The notes below the pieces were generated by a model. The model ran no database searches and was not told the origin of the DNA. It saw only the letters and a program-made list of their open reading frames with translations. From Marinomonas polaris DSM 16579 (GTDB taxonomy: Bacteria > Pseudomonadota > Gammaproteobacteria > Pseudomonadales > Marinomonadaceae), in NCBI RefSeq assembly GCF_900129155.1, contig NZ_FQVF01000023.1, forward strand, positions 21,425 to 85,424: 64,000 nucleotides of DNA, in the 5' to 3' direction. Both the position numbers and the translations under genes were made by a program. Shown here in pieces: positions 28,326-37,382 of this stretch. The first letter of the stretch is position 1; each line of letters starts with the position of its first letter.

Positions 28326-30170
28326 TTAGTCGATTTGACTAATATCACGTACTGCCCCTTTGTCCGCACTGGTCGCAAAGTGCGCGTACACTTTTAGTGC
28401 TGGAGAGACTTTACGTGGACGTTCTTCAACTGGCTTCCAAGCGTTTGCGCCTTTTGCGTTCATAGCGTCGCGACGAGTTTGTAGCTCTTCATCGCTAAGC
28501 AAAACATTGATCGTACGATTTGGAATGTCGATCAAAATACGGTCGCCATTTTCAACCAAACCGATTGCGCCGCCGGCAGCAGCTTCAGGTGAAGCGTGAC
28601 CGATAGACAGGCCAGATGTACCACCAGAGAAACGACCGTCAGTTAATAGTGCGCAGGCTTTTCCTAATCCTTTGGACTTAATGTAAGACGTTGGATAAAG
28701 CATTTCTTGCATGCCTGGTCCGCCTTTAGGGCCTTCGTAGCGAACGATGACAATGTCACCTGCTTCCACTTTATCATCAAGAATGTTCTTAACCGCTTCG
28801 TCTTGAGACTCCGTTACGTGAGCACGGCCTTCAAACACCAGAATCGATTCGTCTACACCTGCACTTTTTACAACACAGCCATCAACAGCGATGTTGCCAT
28901 AAAGTACTGCTAAGCCACCTTCGAGGGAAAAAGCATTTTCGATAGAGCGAATGCAACCCTCAGCACGGTCTCCATCTAAAGAAGGCCAGCGAGTAGATTG
29001 GCTGAACGCTGTTTGCGTTGGAATGCCGGCAGGTCCTGCTTTGTAAAATTCTATGATCTCAGGAGTTGGTGAGCGCATAATATCCCATGTCTCTAACGCT
29101 TCTAGCATGGTTTTTGAATGCACAGTGTGACACTGATTGTGCAAAATTCCTGCGCGATCAAGCTCACCCAGCAAGGCAAAAATACCACCGGCACGGTGTA
29201 CATCTTCAACGTGGTATTTCGGTGAGTTTGGCGCTACTTTGCATAGTTGAGGCACTTTACGAGACAAGCGATCAATATCTTGCATGGTGAAATCAACACC
29301 TGCTTCATTGGCAATTGCCAATAAATGCAAGATAGTGTTGGTTGAGCCACCCATGGCGATGTCTAAAGTCATGGCATTTTCAAAGGCTTCGAAGCTTGCG
29401 ATAGAACGTGGTGCCCAGTTCGCTTCATCGTTTTCGTAGAAACGTTTAGTGATGTCTACGATGCGACGACCAGCATCTAAAAACAAACGGCGACGATCTG
29501 AGTGAGTGGCTAATGTCGTGCCGTTGCCCGGTAAACTTAGACCAAGCGCTTCGGTTAGGCAGTTCATTGAGTTCGCGGTAAACATGCCAGAGCAAGAGCC
29601 ACAGGTTGGGCACGCTGAGCGTTCGTATTCGGCTACTTTTTCATCTGTTGCCGTTGGGTCTGCTGCGATAACCATGGCATCGACTAGGTCAAGTTTGTTT
29701 TCGGACAGTTTGGTTTTTCCCGCTTCCATTGGACCGCCAGACACAAAAATAACCGGAATGTTTATGCGCATAGCAGCCATTAGCATCCCCGGTGTAATTT
29801 TGTCACAGTTTGAAATACAAACCATGGCATCGGCGCAATGAGCATTAACCATGTATTCAACAGAATCTGCGATCAAATCACGAGATGGAAGACTATAAAG
29901 CATGCCGTCATGACCCATGGCGATACCGTCGTCGACAGCAATAGTGTTAAATTCTTTCGCTACACCACCTGCGGCTTCAATTTCACGAGCAACCAGTTGG
30001 CCCATGTCTTTGAGATGAACATGACCTGGTACAAATTGAGTGAAAGAGTTGACCACGGCTATGATTGGCTTTTGAAAATCATCGTCTGTCATTCCGGTTG
30101 CACGCCATAGCGCGCGAGCTCCGGCCATATTACGGCCCGATGTAGTTGTTTTGGAGCGATATACTGGCAT
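28326..30170 (-). CDS. ilvD: Dihydroxy-acid dehydratase
   Basis: Iron-sulfur enzyme that dehydrates 2,3-dihydroxy-acids to 2-keto acids in valine, leucine and isoleucine synthesis. Iron-sulfur cysteines appear in [18 protein letters not shown] and [39 protein letters not shown] is the conserved C-terminal site. The start [20 protein letters not shown] at 30170 gives 614 aa (E. coli 616); the in-frame GTG 12 bases upstream is less likely. Single gene. Confidence 0.95.
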   Translation of the reverse strand: MPVYRSKTTTSGRNMAGARALWRATGMTDDDFQKPIIAVVNSFTQFVPGHVHLKDMGQLVAREIEAAGGVAKEFNTIAVDDGIAMGHDGMLYSLPSRDLIADSVEYMVNAHCADAMVCISNCDKITPGMLMAAMRINIPVIFVSGGPMEAGKTKLSENKLDLVDAMVIAADPTATDEKVAEYERSACPTCGSCSGMFTANSMNCLTEALGLSLPGNGTTLATHSDRRRLFLDAGRRIVDITKRFYENDEANWAPRSIASFEAFENAMTLDIAMGGSTNTILHLLAIANEAGVDFTMQDIDRLSRKVPQLCKVAPNSPKYHVEDVHRAGGIFALLGELDRAGILHNQCHTVHSKTMLEALETWDIMRSPTPEIIEFYKAGPAGIPTQTAFSQSTRWPSLDGDRAEGCIRSIENAFSLEGGLAVLYGNIAVDGCVVKSAGVDESILVFEGRAHVTESQDEAVKNILDDKVEAGDIVIVRYEGPKGGPGMQEMLYPTSYIKSKGLGKACALLTDGRFSGGTSGLSIGHASPEAAAGGAIGLVENGDRILIDIPNRTINVLLSDEELQTRRDAMNAKGANAWKPVEERPRKVSPALKVYAHFATSADKGAVRDISQID

Positions 30171-30332
30171 TGTTTTCCCCACAGATTATTGCTTTATTTT
30201 GTTTTATATAGCTGGCTACATTTTATGTAGTCCATGTTACCAAGATTATTGTCTATGCCCAATGGCAATTTTTAGACAATATTGAGACACTGTATAAATT
30301 AATACTGATACTTTTATTGAAACGGAAACGAT

Positions 30333-31553
30333 ATGGTCGAAAATGTATTATCAGCCCACTCTAATGTTGCATTGGCAAGACAGCCAATTGTAGACAGTCG
30401 CCTTGCTGTAATGGGGTATGAACTTCTTTATCGCAAAAATTCTGTTGCAGCGCAGGCTGATATTATAGATGACGTTGGAGCAACAGCTCAGGTTATAGCT
30501 GCTAGTCTTTTTGAGCTGGGTATGGAAAACCTTGTGGGGACAAGTAAGGCATTTATTAACTTTCCTCGCGCTTATTTGTTAAGTCCCAGTGGCATGCCGA
30601 TCAATAAAGAAAATATCGTGGTTGAAGTACTGGAAGGTTCGGGTTTCGATGCGATTTTGTTGTCATCTTTACGTCGCTGGGTGAAAGCTGGCTGCTCCAT
30701 AGCATTAGACGATTTTGTTTTTGATAGTAAGTTAACGCCTTTTATTGAGCTCGCAGACTACATCAAACTAGATGTTCAGACTTTAGGTCGAGATAATTTC
30801 CACAAGCAAGTTGAAGCGCTAAGGGGCTTTAGCATTAAAATTATTGCTGAGAAAGTGGAAACGTGGGAAGACTATCAGTTTTGTCGTTTGCTAGGCGTTG
30901 AATATTTTCAGGGTTACTTTTTTGAAAAACCTGAGCTGGTGTCTAGTAAAGCGTCTAAAGTGAACAGCATGACACTATTGCAGTTGATGTCATCGCTTTT
31001 AAATACGTCTACTTTGAGTGTCGACGAGCTTGAGCGAATAGTCAGTCAAGATGCAGGATTAGTTCATAAACTATTGCGTTATTTAAACTCCCCAGTAACT
31101 GGCTTAGTCGCTTCTGTTGATTCTGTTCGTTTGGCTATTATGTTAATCGGCGTAGAAAAACTAAAATCTCTAACAAATTTGTTATTAATGTCAGAGATGG
31201 TAGGTGATAGGCACGTTTTGCTTGAGCAAATTATGGTTCGTGCAAAACATGCTGAGTTATTTGCTCATAGCCGGGGTTACAATAATCAGGATAAATATTT
31301 TTTAGCCGGAATGTTGTCAATGATTGATGTTTGCACAGGAATGAAGTTAGACGAAGTGCTCGGGGAGTTGCCTTTACCAAGTGAATTTATTAACGCGATA
31401 GTACATCGATCTGGAAGAGTGGGTAATACGCTTGATCTAGTTGAGCATTATGGCAGTGGGCATACGATAAAAAGCCCCCAAGATTTGGACGACTTGAAAA
31501 CCACATACCTTGATGCAATCAAATGGGCTGACGAGTTCCTCATCGCGGTATGA
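30333..31553 (+). CDS. EAL-HDOD signalling protein (YuxH type)
   Basis: 406 aa with an N-terminal EAL-like domain (residues ~10-205; ALARQPIVDSRLAVMGYELLYRK) and a C-terminal HDOD domain (~205-400; LERIVSQDAGLVHKLLRYLNSP). The EAL signature reads EVLEGSG, and several metal ligands of active c-di-GMP phosphodiesterases are not apparent, as usual in YuxH/CdgJ-type proteins. It is therefore probably a regulatory or c-di-GMP-binding protein. It stands directly upstream of the RsmZ-like RNA on the same strand. Confidence 0.85.
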   Translation: MVENVLSAHSNVALARQPIVDSRLAVMGYELLYRKNSVAAQADIIDDVGATAQVIAASLFELGMENLVGTSKAFINFPRAYLLSPSGMPINKENIVVEVLEGSGFDAILLSSLRRWVKAGCSIALDDFVFDSKLTPFIELADYIKLDVQTLGRDNFHKQVEALRGFSIKIIAEKVETWEDYQFCRLLGVEYFQGYFFEKPELVSSKASKVNSMTLLQLMSSLLNTSTLSVDELERIVSQDAGLVHKLLRYLNSPVTGLVASVDSVRLAIMLIGVEKLKSLTNLLLMSEMVGDRHVLLEQIMVRAKHAELFAHSRGYNNQDKYFLAGMLSMIDVCTGMKLDEVLGELPLPSEFINAIVHRSGRVGNTLDLVEHYGSGHTIKSPQDLDDLKTTYLDAIKWADEFLIAV

Positions 31554-31583
31554 CGCTGTATGTTTGAATGAACAATCAAGGTT

Positions 31584-31601
31584 TGTAGTCCTTTCCTTAC
31601 A
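31584..31601. promoter_or_regulatory. GacA-type upstream activating site
   Basis: TGTAGT-CCTTTC-CTTACA fits the TGTAAG-N6-CTTACA GacA consensus with the right half perfect, the left half 4 of 6, and the spacer exactly 6. It lies about 130-150 bp before the predicted start of the GGA-rich RNA, a distance similar to that at rsmY/rsmZ in Pseudomonas. Confidence 0.65.
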
Positions 31602-31734
31602 TGTCTGTAGTCATTTCCCGTATGTTGCGTGGCTATATGTCATGTATTTTTGTGTTTTATGTTTATGTTATTGATTTTAAAGTAAATAATTAAGTTTTAG
31701 TTGTTTTTGATAAAGTTGATATATATTTTTTAGC

Positions 31735-32004
31735 TGGTAAATTGTGTCTTATCCAAACGGAGTTCATGGATGAAAAGCGCATGAAGTGCTTAATGATATG
31801 CCATTGATGGTGTTGAGGATTGAACCGGATGTTCAAGAGCAATGGATTGTTCAAAGGAATAACGTGGTTTGATGGAATGCACCATGCGATAAGGATAGTT
31901 TGGATGCTTCATGATGAAGCGAACAGTGATGTTTTACTCATCGGAAGAGTTGCTTGACAGGATGTTAGCAAAAAGCAGGGTTGCCAATAGGCGCCCTTTT
32001 TTTT
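31735..32004 (+). ncRNA. rsmZ: RsmZ/CsrB-family regulatory RNA (predicted)
   Basis: Predicted small RNA of about 270 nt that would sequester the translational repressor CsrA/RsmA. I count eleven GGA triplets in this interval (for example at 31759, 31768, 31817, 31827, 31844, 31856, 31874, 31893, 31902, 31943 and 31960), several in loops of short hairpins such as TTCA-TGGA-TGAA and GAAC-CGGAT-GTTC. A plausible -10 (TATATT near 31722) precedes it and a strong terminator ends it. Location between a gene and fdxA, next to mutS, is the same as rsmZ in P. aeruginosa (mutS-fdxA-rsmZ). The exact 5' end is a guess. Confidence 0.8.
31978..32004 (+). terminator. Terminator of the RsmZ-like RNA
   Basis: GGG-TT-GCC-AATA-GGC-G-CCC followed by eight T. 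It is the 3' end of the GGA-rich RNA. Confidence 0.85.
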
Positions 32005-32045
32005 GTCTAAAATTTGTCTGTTTTTATCTGTATAAAGTTAAGCAT

Positions 32046-32075
32046 AAAAAAAAGCGACCTTGGAGTCGCTTTTTT
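32046..32075. terminator. Terminator after fdxA (bidirectional)
   Basis: Stem AAAGCGAC / GTCGCTTT flanked by an A-run and a T-run. On the minus strand it ends fdxA; on the plus strand it is a second stop after the small RNA. Confidence 0.88.
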
Positions 32076-32110
32076 ACATTCTTGGTTTTTAAATTTGGTA
32101 TAGCGTTAAA

Positions 32111-32434
32111 TTAGCGCTCTAAATGCTCTAATTTATCTTCAACACCATCCCACTGCGCAGCATCAGGAAGTGCGTCTTTTTTCTCTGCAATATTTGGCCA
32201 GATCAAAGACAAGTCCCTGTTCAATTCTACGAACACTTCTTGGTCTTCAGGCAATTCGTCTTCAGAGAAGATAGCATTGGCTGGACATTCAGGTTCACAT
32301 AATGCGCAGTCGATACACTCGTCAGGATTGATGGCTAAAAAGTTAGGGCCTTCGTAGAAGCAGTCCACAGGACAAACTTCAACACAGTCAGTGTATTTGC
32401 AGCGAATGCAGTTATCGGTAACGATGAAAGCCAT
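32111..32434 (-). CDS. fdxA: Ferredoxin, [3Fe-4S][4Fe-4S] 7Fe type
   Basis: Small electron carrier of 107 aa. Two cluster motifs are visible: [14 protein letters not shown], where the central residue pattern fits a 3Fe-4S site, and [12 protein letters not shown] for the 4Fe-4S cluster. The acidic C-terminal tail is characteristic of Azotobacter FdI-like FdxA proteins. The neighbours mutS on the same strand and the RsmZ-like RNA facing it reproduce the Pseudomonas arrangement. Confidence 0.94.
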   Translation of the reverse strand: MAFIVTDNCIRCKYTDCVEVCPVDCFYEGPNFLAINPDECIDCALCEPECPANAIFSEDELPEDQEVFVELNRDLSLIWPNIAEKKDALPDAAQWDGVEDKLEHLER

Positions 32435-32605
32435 TCGACTTCTCCTTACAAGGTATAAAAATGATTGCGCACTATTTTAGAGGTATTGGCCATTTGGCGG
32501 CAAGCAACAATCGTAAATAGTCTACATTTATCTGCTATTAGCTTATATCGACTGCTGCTTATATTGAGACCTTTCAGCTGCAGTGCCCAAGGTCTCGATA
32601 ACTTA

Positions 32606-35263
32606 TTACAGCTGAGATTTCAGCTTATAAAGGGCGCTAATGGCTTCTAACGGTGTCATGTTATCTAAATCTAGTTCTTCAAGCGCATTTTTCAATGCAT
32701 TTTGTTCAGCCTGAGCAAACATATCCACTTGCTGAGGTTGATAGCCATTCTTGTTTTCTTTGACCAAGTGTTCCTTGGTTTTAGCTTTGGTGGAGTTTGA
32801 ATCTATCTTGGTTTCTACGGCCTTTGTATCAATATCAATATCAATGCCAGTAACCACTTCCAGTTCTTTAAGCTTTTGCTTAGCGTGCCCAATAACATCG
32901 CGGGGAACCCCCGCTAGTTGTGCAACTTGTAGCCCGTATGATTGGCTAGCTGGGCCTTCATGGACCTTGTGTAAGAAGACGATTTCATCTTCGTACTCTG
33001 TCGCTGTTAAGTGAACGTTAGCCGCGTTTTCTAATTGGTCAGCAAGCGTAGTGAGCTCAAAGTAATGCGTTGCGAACAAAACATAACATTTTAACTTATT
33101 AGCTAAATAGTCGACTGCTGCCCAAGCTAATGACAGGCCATCAAATGTACTGGTGCCGCGTCCAACTTCATCCATTAGTACCAGGCTATTTTTGCTGGCG
33201 TTATTTAGGATATTTGCGGTTTCCGTCATTTCCACCATAAAGGTTGAGCGACCGCCGGCAAGATCATCTGATGAACCCATTCGTGTAAAGATTCGATCCA
33301 CTACAGAGATAGAAGCCGATTCTGCTGGTACAAAACAGCCGGTATGCGCCAATAAAGTGATTAAAGCTATTTGGCGCATGTAGGTAGATTTACCGCCCAT
33401 ATTCGGGCCGGTGATCATCAATAAGGAGCGTTTGTCATTTAGATCAAGATCGTTTGGTACGAAAGGTTCTGAAATAACCGATTCCACCACAGGGTGACGG
33501 CCGCCGACAATTTGAATACCACCACGATTATGTAATTCAGGGCAGGTAAAACTAAGCGCGTTAGCGCGTTCCGCAAAGTTGTTCAGTACATCAAGTTGCG
33601 CTAAAGCTTGGCTGGTGGTTTGTAGTTCGCCTAGAATCTCATTAAGTTGTTCTAGAAGCGCTTCGTAAAGCTCTTTTTCTCTGGCAAGGGATTTGGATTT
33701 TGCACTCAGGGCTTTGTCTTCAAAGGCTTTTAGTTCTGGTGTGATAAAACGTTCGGCATTTTTTAGCGTCTGACGACGAATGTATTCCACCGGTGCCTGA
33801 TCGGAATGTAGACGACTAATCTCAATGTAATAACCATGAACTCGATTAAAACCGACTTTTAATGAGCTGATGCCAGTACGGGCTTTTTCGCTGCGTTCCA
33901 TTTCGGCAAGAAAGTCTGTGGCATTAGTGGATAAGGCCAATAGTTCGTCTAACTCTTCATCGTAGCCTTTGGCAAAAATACCACCATCACGAACAACTGA
34001 CGGTGGATTTTCGACAAGGGCTTTTGCCAACGTCTCTGTGATATCTGGTTGCGCGATAATACGCTGATTGAGTTCTTGCAGTCGCTCAGATGTAGCACTT
34101 GCTAACAAATCGTTGATTTCTGGGGCGGCTTCAAGCGCAAATCGCAGGCGCAATAAGTCTCTTGGGCGAGCAGAGCGTAAGGCGACGCGTGACAATATGC
34201 GTTCTAAATCGCCCACTTTTTTAAGAGGCGCTTCAAAGACATCATAGGTTTGGTTTTTCTGTAATTCTGCGACGACTTGTTGGCGAGCCTGAATTTCGTT
34301 TAAATCACGAATTGGCGTGTGCAGCCAACGTTTTAGTAAGCGGCTGCCCATTGGTGTGGAGCATTTATCGAGAACTTCTACAACTGTGTTGCTGGTACCG
34401 CCAGTAAGATTGATATCGATTTCTAAGTTACGTCGAGTCGCGCCATCAATCAGAACCGAATCGTCTTTATGTTCAACCATGATGGATTGAATGTGCGGTA
34501 ACGCAGAGCGTTGAGTATCTTTAGCGTATTGAAGTAAAGCACCTGCAGACGCAATAGCGGCTGTCATGGCCTCACAACCAAAACCAGAAAGGTCTTTGGT
34601 GTTGAATTGCTGAATTAATTGGCGATAACTGGATTCATAATCGAAATGCCAAGGGCCAAGTTCAGAGATGCCTTTTTCCAGCTTCAGTGTCTTTCGTGCA
34701 GGGAAATCTTCAGAGATCAAAATTTCTCTCGGCGATAAACGCTGTAATTCACTAGAAAGCGCTTCGTGACCATCTACTTCAAATAAGCAAAAACGGCCAC
34801 TGGCCATATCTAAATAAGAGAAACCAAAAATATCGAGGCCTTTGCGGGATTGATGAGCAAGGGAAAGTAGAAGGTTTTCGCGTTTCTCTTCCAGGAATGC
34901 TTCATCACTAATGGTGCCTGGCGTTACAATGCGAGCGATTTGGCGTTCAACAGGACCTTTGCTGGTGGCTGGATCGCCAGTTTGCTCAGCCACAACAACG
35001 GACTCGCCCATACGAACTAAGCGCGCAATGTAGTTTTCCGCAGCGTGATAGGGAATACCAGCCATCGGAATTGGCATGCCACCAGAATGACCGCGAGCGG
35101 TAAGTGTAATATCAAGCAGCTGAGACGCGCGTTTAGCGTCATCGTAGAAAAGCTCGTAAAAATCTCCCATGCGATAAAATAGCAGCTGGTTTGGGTGCTG
35201 TGATTTAAGGCCGAAGTATTGGCGCATCATCGGTGTATGATTATCTGCTGGTGTTTTACTCAT
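32606..35263 (-). CDS. mutS: DNA mismatch repair protein MutS
   Basis: Recognises mismatches and small loops and recruits MutL. The mismatch-reading FYE motif is in [20 protein letters not shown] near the N-terminus; the ATPase has Walker [41 protein letters not shown] and [14 protein letters not shown], and the C-terminal tail has the dimerisation region. I place the start at 35263 ([16 protein letters not shown]; 885 aa); the longer frame upstream is not MutS-like. Divergent from pncC. Confidence 0.95.
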   Translation of the reverse strand: MSKTPADNHTPMMRQYFGLKSQHPNQLLFYRMGDFYELFYDDAKRASQLLDITLTARGHSGGMPIPMAGIPYHAAENYIARLVRMGESVVVAEQTGDPATSKGPVERQIARIVTPGTISDEAFLEEKRENLLLSLAHQSRKGLDIFGFSYLDMASGRFCLFEVDGHEALSSELQRLSPREILISEDFPARKTLKLEKGISELGPWHFDYESSYRQLIQQFNTKDLSGFGCEAMTAAIASAGALLQYAKDTQRSALPHIQSIMVEHKDDSVLIDGATRRNLEIDINLTGGTSNTVVEVLDKCSTPMGSRLLKRWLHTPIRDLNEIQARQQVVAELQKNQTYDVFEAPLKKVGDLERILSRVALRSARPRDLLRLRFALEAAPEINDLLASATSERLQELNQRIIAQPDITETLAKALVENPPSVVRDGGIFAKGYDEELDELLALSTNATDFLAEMERSEKARTGISSLKVGFNRVHGYYIEISRLHSDQAPVEYIRRQTLKNAERFITPELKAFEDKALSAKSKSLAREKELYEALLEQLNEILGELQTTSQALAQLDVLNNFAERANALSFTCPELHNRGGIQIVGGRHPVVESVISEPFVPNDLDLNDKRSLLMITGPNMGGKSTYMRQIALITLLAHTGCFVPAESASISVVDRIFTRMGSSDDLAGGRSTFMVEMTETANILNNASKNSLVLMDEVGRGTSTFDGLSLAWAAVDYLANKLKCYVLFATHYFELTTLADQLENAANVHLTATEYEDEIVFLHKVHEGPASQSYGLQVAQLAGVPRDVIGHAKQKLKELEVVTGIDIDIDTKAVETKIDSNSTKAKTKEHLVKENKNGYQPQQVDMFAQAEQNALKNALEELDLDNMTPLEAISALYKLKSQL

Positions 35264-35341
35264 TCGGGAAGCTCGATTGTGATCCAAAAAATAGAGGGGT
35301 ATTCTACGGGATATTTTCCTAGGATTTAAGGGATAACGATA

Positions 35342-35842
35342 ATGAATCAAATGCAAAAAATGACACGAGCGGCACAACAAGCCAGCGAACTCTTACAAGC
35401 AAGAGCGTTGTTGTTGGTTACGGCTGAGTCTTGCACTGGCGGGTTGATTAGTGCGGTATGCACGGAAATAGCTGGTAGCTCATCATGGTTTTTTGGTGGT
35501 GTGATTAGCTATGCTAATGAAGCTAAGATGCGTGGTTTGTCGGTAAAAGAAGAAACGCTATCATCCTTTGGTGCCGTGTCTGAGCAAACAGTGAAAGAGA
35601 TGTGTGCTGGTGCCTTACAATTAGGCGGTGACATTTCTGTGGCTGTGAGTGGCGTGGCTGGTCCTGGGGGCGGCTCGCCAGAAAAGCCTGTAGGTTGTGT
35701 TTATATCGGGTGGAAAATGCTTGGACAAGAAGCCAAAGTTGAGCGTTTTCAGTTTTCTGGGGATCGTCAAGCGGTAAGAGAAGCGACTGTTTTAGCTGCT
35801 CTTCATGGTGTGAAAGAGATGCTTGAAAGCAGTGAAAAATAA
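35342..35842 (+). CDS. pncC: Nicotinamide-nucleotide amidohydrolase (CinA C-terminal type)
   Basis: Deamidates nicotinamide mononucleotide to nicotinate mononucleotide in NAD recycling. [24 protein letters not shown] and [26 protein letters not shown] are the family motifs. 166 aa is the stand-alone CinA C-terminal domain, not the full CinA. It lies immediately before the recA SOS promoter, the usual pncC-recA order in gammaproteobacteria. Confidence 0.93.
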   Translation: MNQMQKMTRAAQQASELLQARALLLVTAESCTGGLISAVCTEIAGSSSWFFGGVISYANEAKMRGLSVKEETLSSFGAVSEQTVKEMCAGALQLGGDISVAVSGVAGPGGGSPEKPVGCVYIGWKMLGQEAKVERFQFSGDRQAVREATVLAALHGVKEMLESSEK

Positions 35843-35844
35843 TA

Positions 35845-35860
35845 CTGTTTTTATATACAG
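35845..35860. promoter_or_regulatory. LexA (SOS) box of recA
   Basis: CTGTTTTTATATACAG matches the CTGT-N8-ACAG LexA consensus, about 87 bp before the recA start codon. It should control both the truncated recA and, by read-through, the complete island recA. Confidence 0.88.
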
Positions 35861-35946
35861 TATTTCTTGAGATTCCCCAAAAAAAACGATAGAGTTACCC
35901 ACAACGACAATTAATCACAACGAAAAGTAGCCACAAGGATTTCATA

Positions 35947-36150
35947 ATGTCATCTATTGCAGACAACAAGAAAAAGGCGCTGGATGCAGCGCTGTCTCAA
36001 ATCGAGCGTCAATTTGGTAAAGGCGCCATCATGAAGATGGGCGAAGGTGCCAAGCTTGATATTGATACGGTTTCTACTGGATCGTTAGGTCTGGATATTG
36101 CACTAGGTGCTGGTGGTCTTCCTTATGGTCGTATCTGTGAAATCTATTAA
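35947..36150 (+). pseudogene. recA: Truncated chromosomal recA (first 67 codons)
   Basis: N-terminus of the native RecA ([20 protein letters not shown] and on to GRICEIY), ending in TAA exactly where RecA should continue with GPESSGKT, the Walker A loop. The last recA-homologous codon is TAT at 36145-36147, so the insertion point is about 36147/36148. The fragment keeps its own LexA-controlled promoter and ribosome site, so a 67-residue peptide could still be made, but it lacks the ATP-binding core. The missing 3' part is not in this window and should lie beyond the island's right end. Confidence 0.93.
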
Positions 36151-36268
36151 GGTTATATAGCTAAAGTGGTACACGTATATTTAGCCCTTTTTAAAACTGG
36201 CTCTAAGTGCTTTTTGTCTAGATGTACTGGTACACATAAAGAATATTGAAAAAATATAGGTGAATATA

Positions 36269-37321
36269 ATGGAATCTAAAGTGGTTGACGCTAATAAGAA
36301 AAAAGCACTTGATGCAGCTTTATCTCAGATTGAACGTCAGTTTGGTAAAGGCGCGATAATGAAAATGGGGGATACTCCACGAGAAGCGATTCCTAGTGTA
36401 TCCACAGGCTCTTTAGGATTAGATATAGCCCTTGGTATAGGCGGACTTCCTCTGGGTCGATGTATCGAGCTGTATGGACCTGAAAGTTCGGGGAAGACAA
36501 CTCTAACGCTTAGTACAATCGCCGAAGCGCAAAAAAAAGGCTATACCTGTGCATTCATCGATGCAGAGCATGCTCTTGATCCTTCTTATGCCGAAAAGCT
36601 TGGTGTAAATGTTGATGAACTGCTTTTGTCTCAACCTGATACTGGTGAACAAGCACTTGAAATTGTTGATATGTTGGTTCGCTCAAATGCTGTAAATTTA
36701 ATTGTTGTAGACTCAGTGGCAGCCTTAACGCCTAAAGCAGAAATAGAAGGCGAAATGGGGGATTCTCATATGGGGTTACAGGCTCGTTTAATGTCTCAAG
36801 CACTTCGAAAACTTACTGGTGGTGCTAAAAACGCCAATTGTATGATCATATTCATAAACCAGATTCGAATGAAAATCGGAGTTATGTTTGGCTCACCAGA
36901 GACGACAACAGGTGGTAATGCCCTTAAGTTCTATTCTTCTGTACGTCTTGATATTCGTCGTATAGGATCAGTGAAACAAGGTGACGAAGTTGTTGGTAAT
37001 GAAACTCGTGTCAAAGTCGTTAAAAACAAAGTTGCTCCTCCTTTCAGACAGGCTGAATTCCAAATCATGTACGGTGAAGGTATTTATCACATGGGGGAGA
37101 TCATTGATCTAGGTGTGAAACAAGGCCTAGTTGATAAAGCTGGAGCTTGGTATGCCTATAAAGATACTAAAATTGGACAAGGTAAAGCGAATGCAGCAAA
37201 ATATCTTGAAGAAAACCCTGATATTGCGAATGAAATTGAAACAGAAATTCGTAACCAACTTATCCAAACCCCTACAAAGAAAGAATCCATCGTGATTGAA
37301 GATATGGATATTCAAGAATAA
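36269..37321 (+). CDS. recA: Complete recombinase A carried by the island
   Basis: Full-length RecA (350 aa) that should restore homologous recombination and LexA cleavage in this strain. Walker [24 protein letters not shown], the loop L1 [23 protein letters not shown] and L2 [28 protein letters not shown] are all intact, and the C-terminus has the usual acidic tail. ATG 36269 follows AGGTGA. It differs from the native fragment at many synonymous positions, so it is a transferred homologue, not a recent tandem copy. No LexA box was found in the 118 bp upstream; expression may depend on read-through from the native promoter. Confidence 0.95.
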   Translation: MESKVVDANKKKALDAALSQIERQFGKGAIMKMGDTPREAIPSVSTGSLGLDIALGIGGLPLGRCIELYGPESSGKTTLTLSTIAEAQKKGYTCAFIDAEHALDPSYAEKLGVNVDELLLSQPDTGEQALEIVDMLVRSNAVNLIVVDSVAALTPKAEIEGEMGDSHMGLQARLMSQALRKLTGGAKNANCMIIFINQIRMKIGVMFGSPETTTGGNALKFYSSVRLDIRRIGSVKQGDEVVGNETRVKVVKNKVAPPFRQAEFQIMYGEGIYHMGEIIDLGVKQGLVDKAGAWYAYKDTKIGQGKANAAKYLEENPDIANEIETEIRNQLIQTPTKKESIVIEDMDIQE

Positions 37322-37354
37322 GCTTAATGGTTCTTTCTTTGTAATTTGATTAGG

Positions 37355-37382
37355 TGGGGGCTAGTAATAGTCCCCATTTTTT
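37355..37382 (+). terminator. Hairpin terminator abutting the integrase start
   Basis: GGGGGCTA-GTAA-TAGTCCCC followed by A and six T. It ends recA transcription, but its T-run touches the ATG of the first recombinase gene at 37383. The only purine-rich candidate ribosome site (AGGTGGGGG) lies in the 5' arm. Confidence 0.75.

Noticed and set aside
31911..32114. 67-aa open frame on the plus strand
   Set aside because: Lies across the GGA-rich RNA, two terminators and the end of fdxA; low-complexity, no ribosome site. Explained by the RsmZ-like RNA.
36157..36175. Left island junction resembling the boundary repeat (CTAAAGTGG)
   Set aside because: Only about nine bases are similar; not better than chance, so I do not claim a shared attachment core with recA.
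36151..36268. LexA box for the island recA
   Set aside because: The two GGTACAC-type words here do not fit CTGT-N8-ACAG. No acceptable SOS box found.
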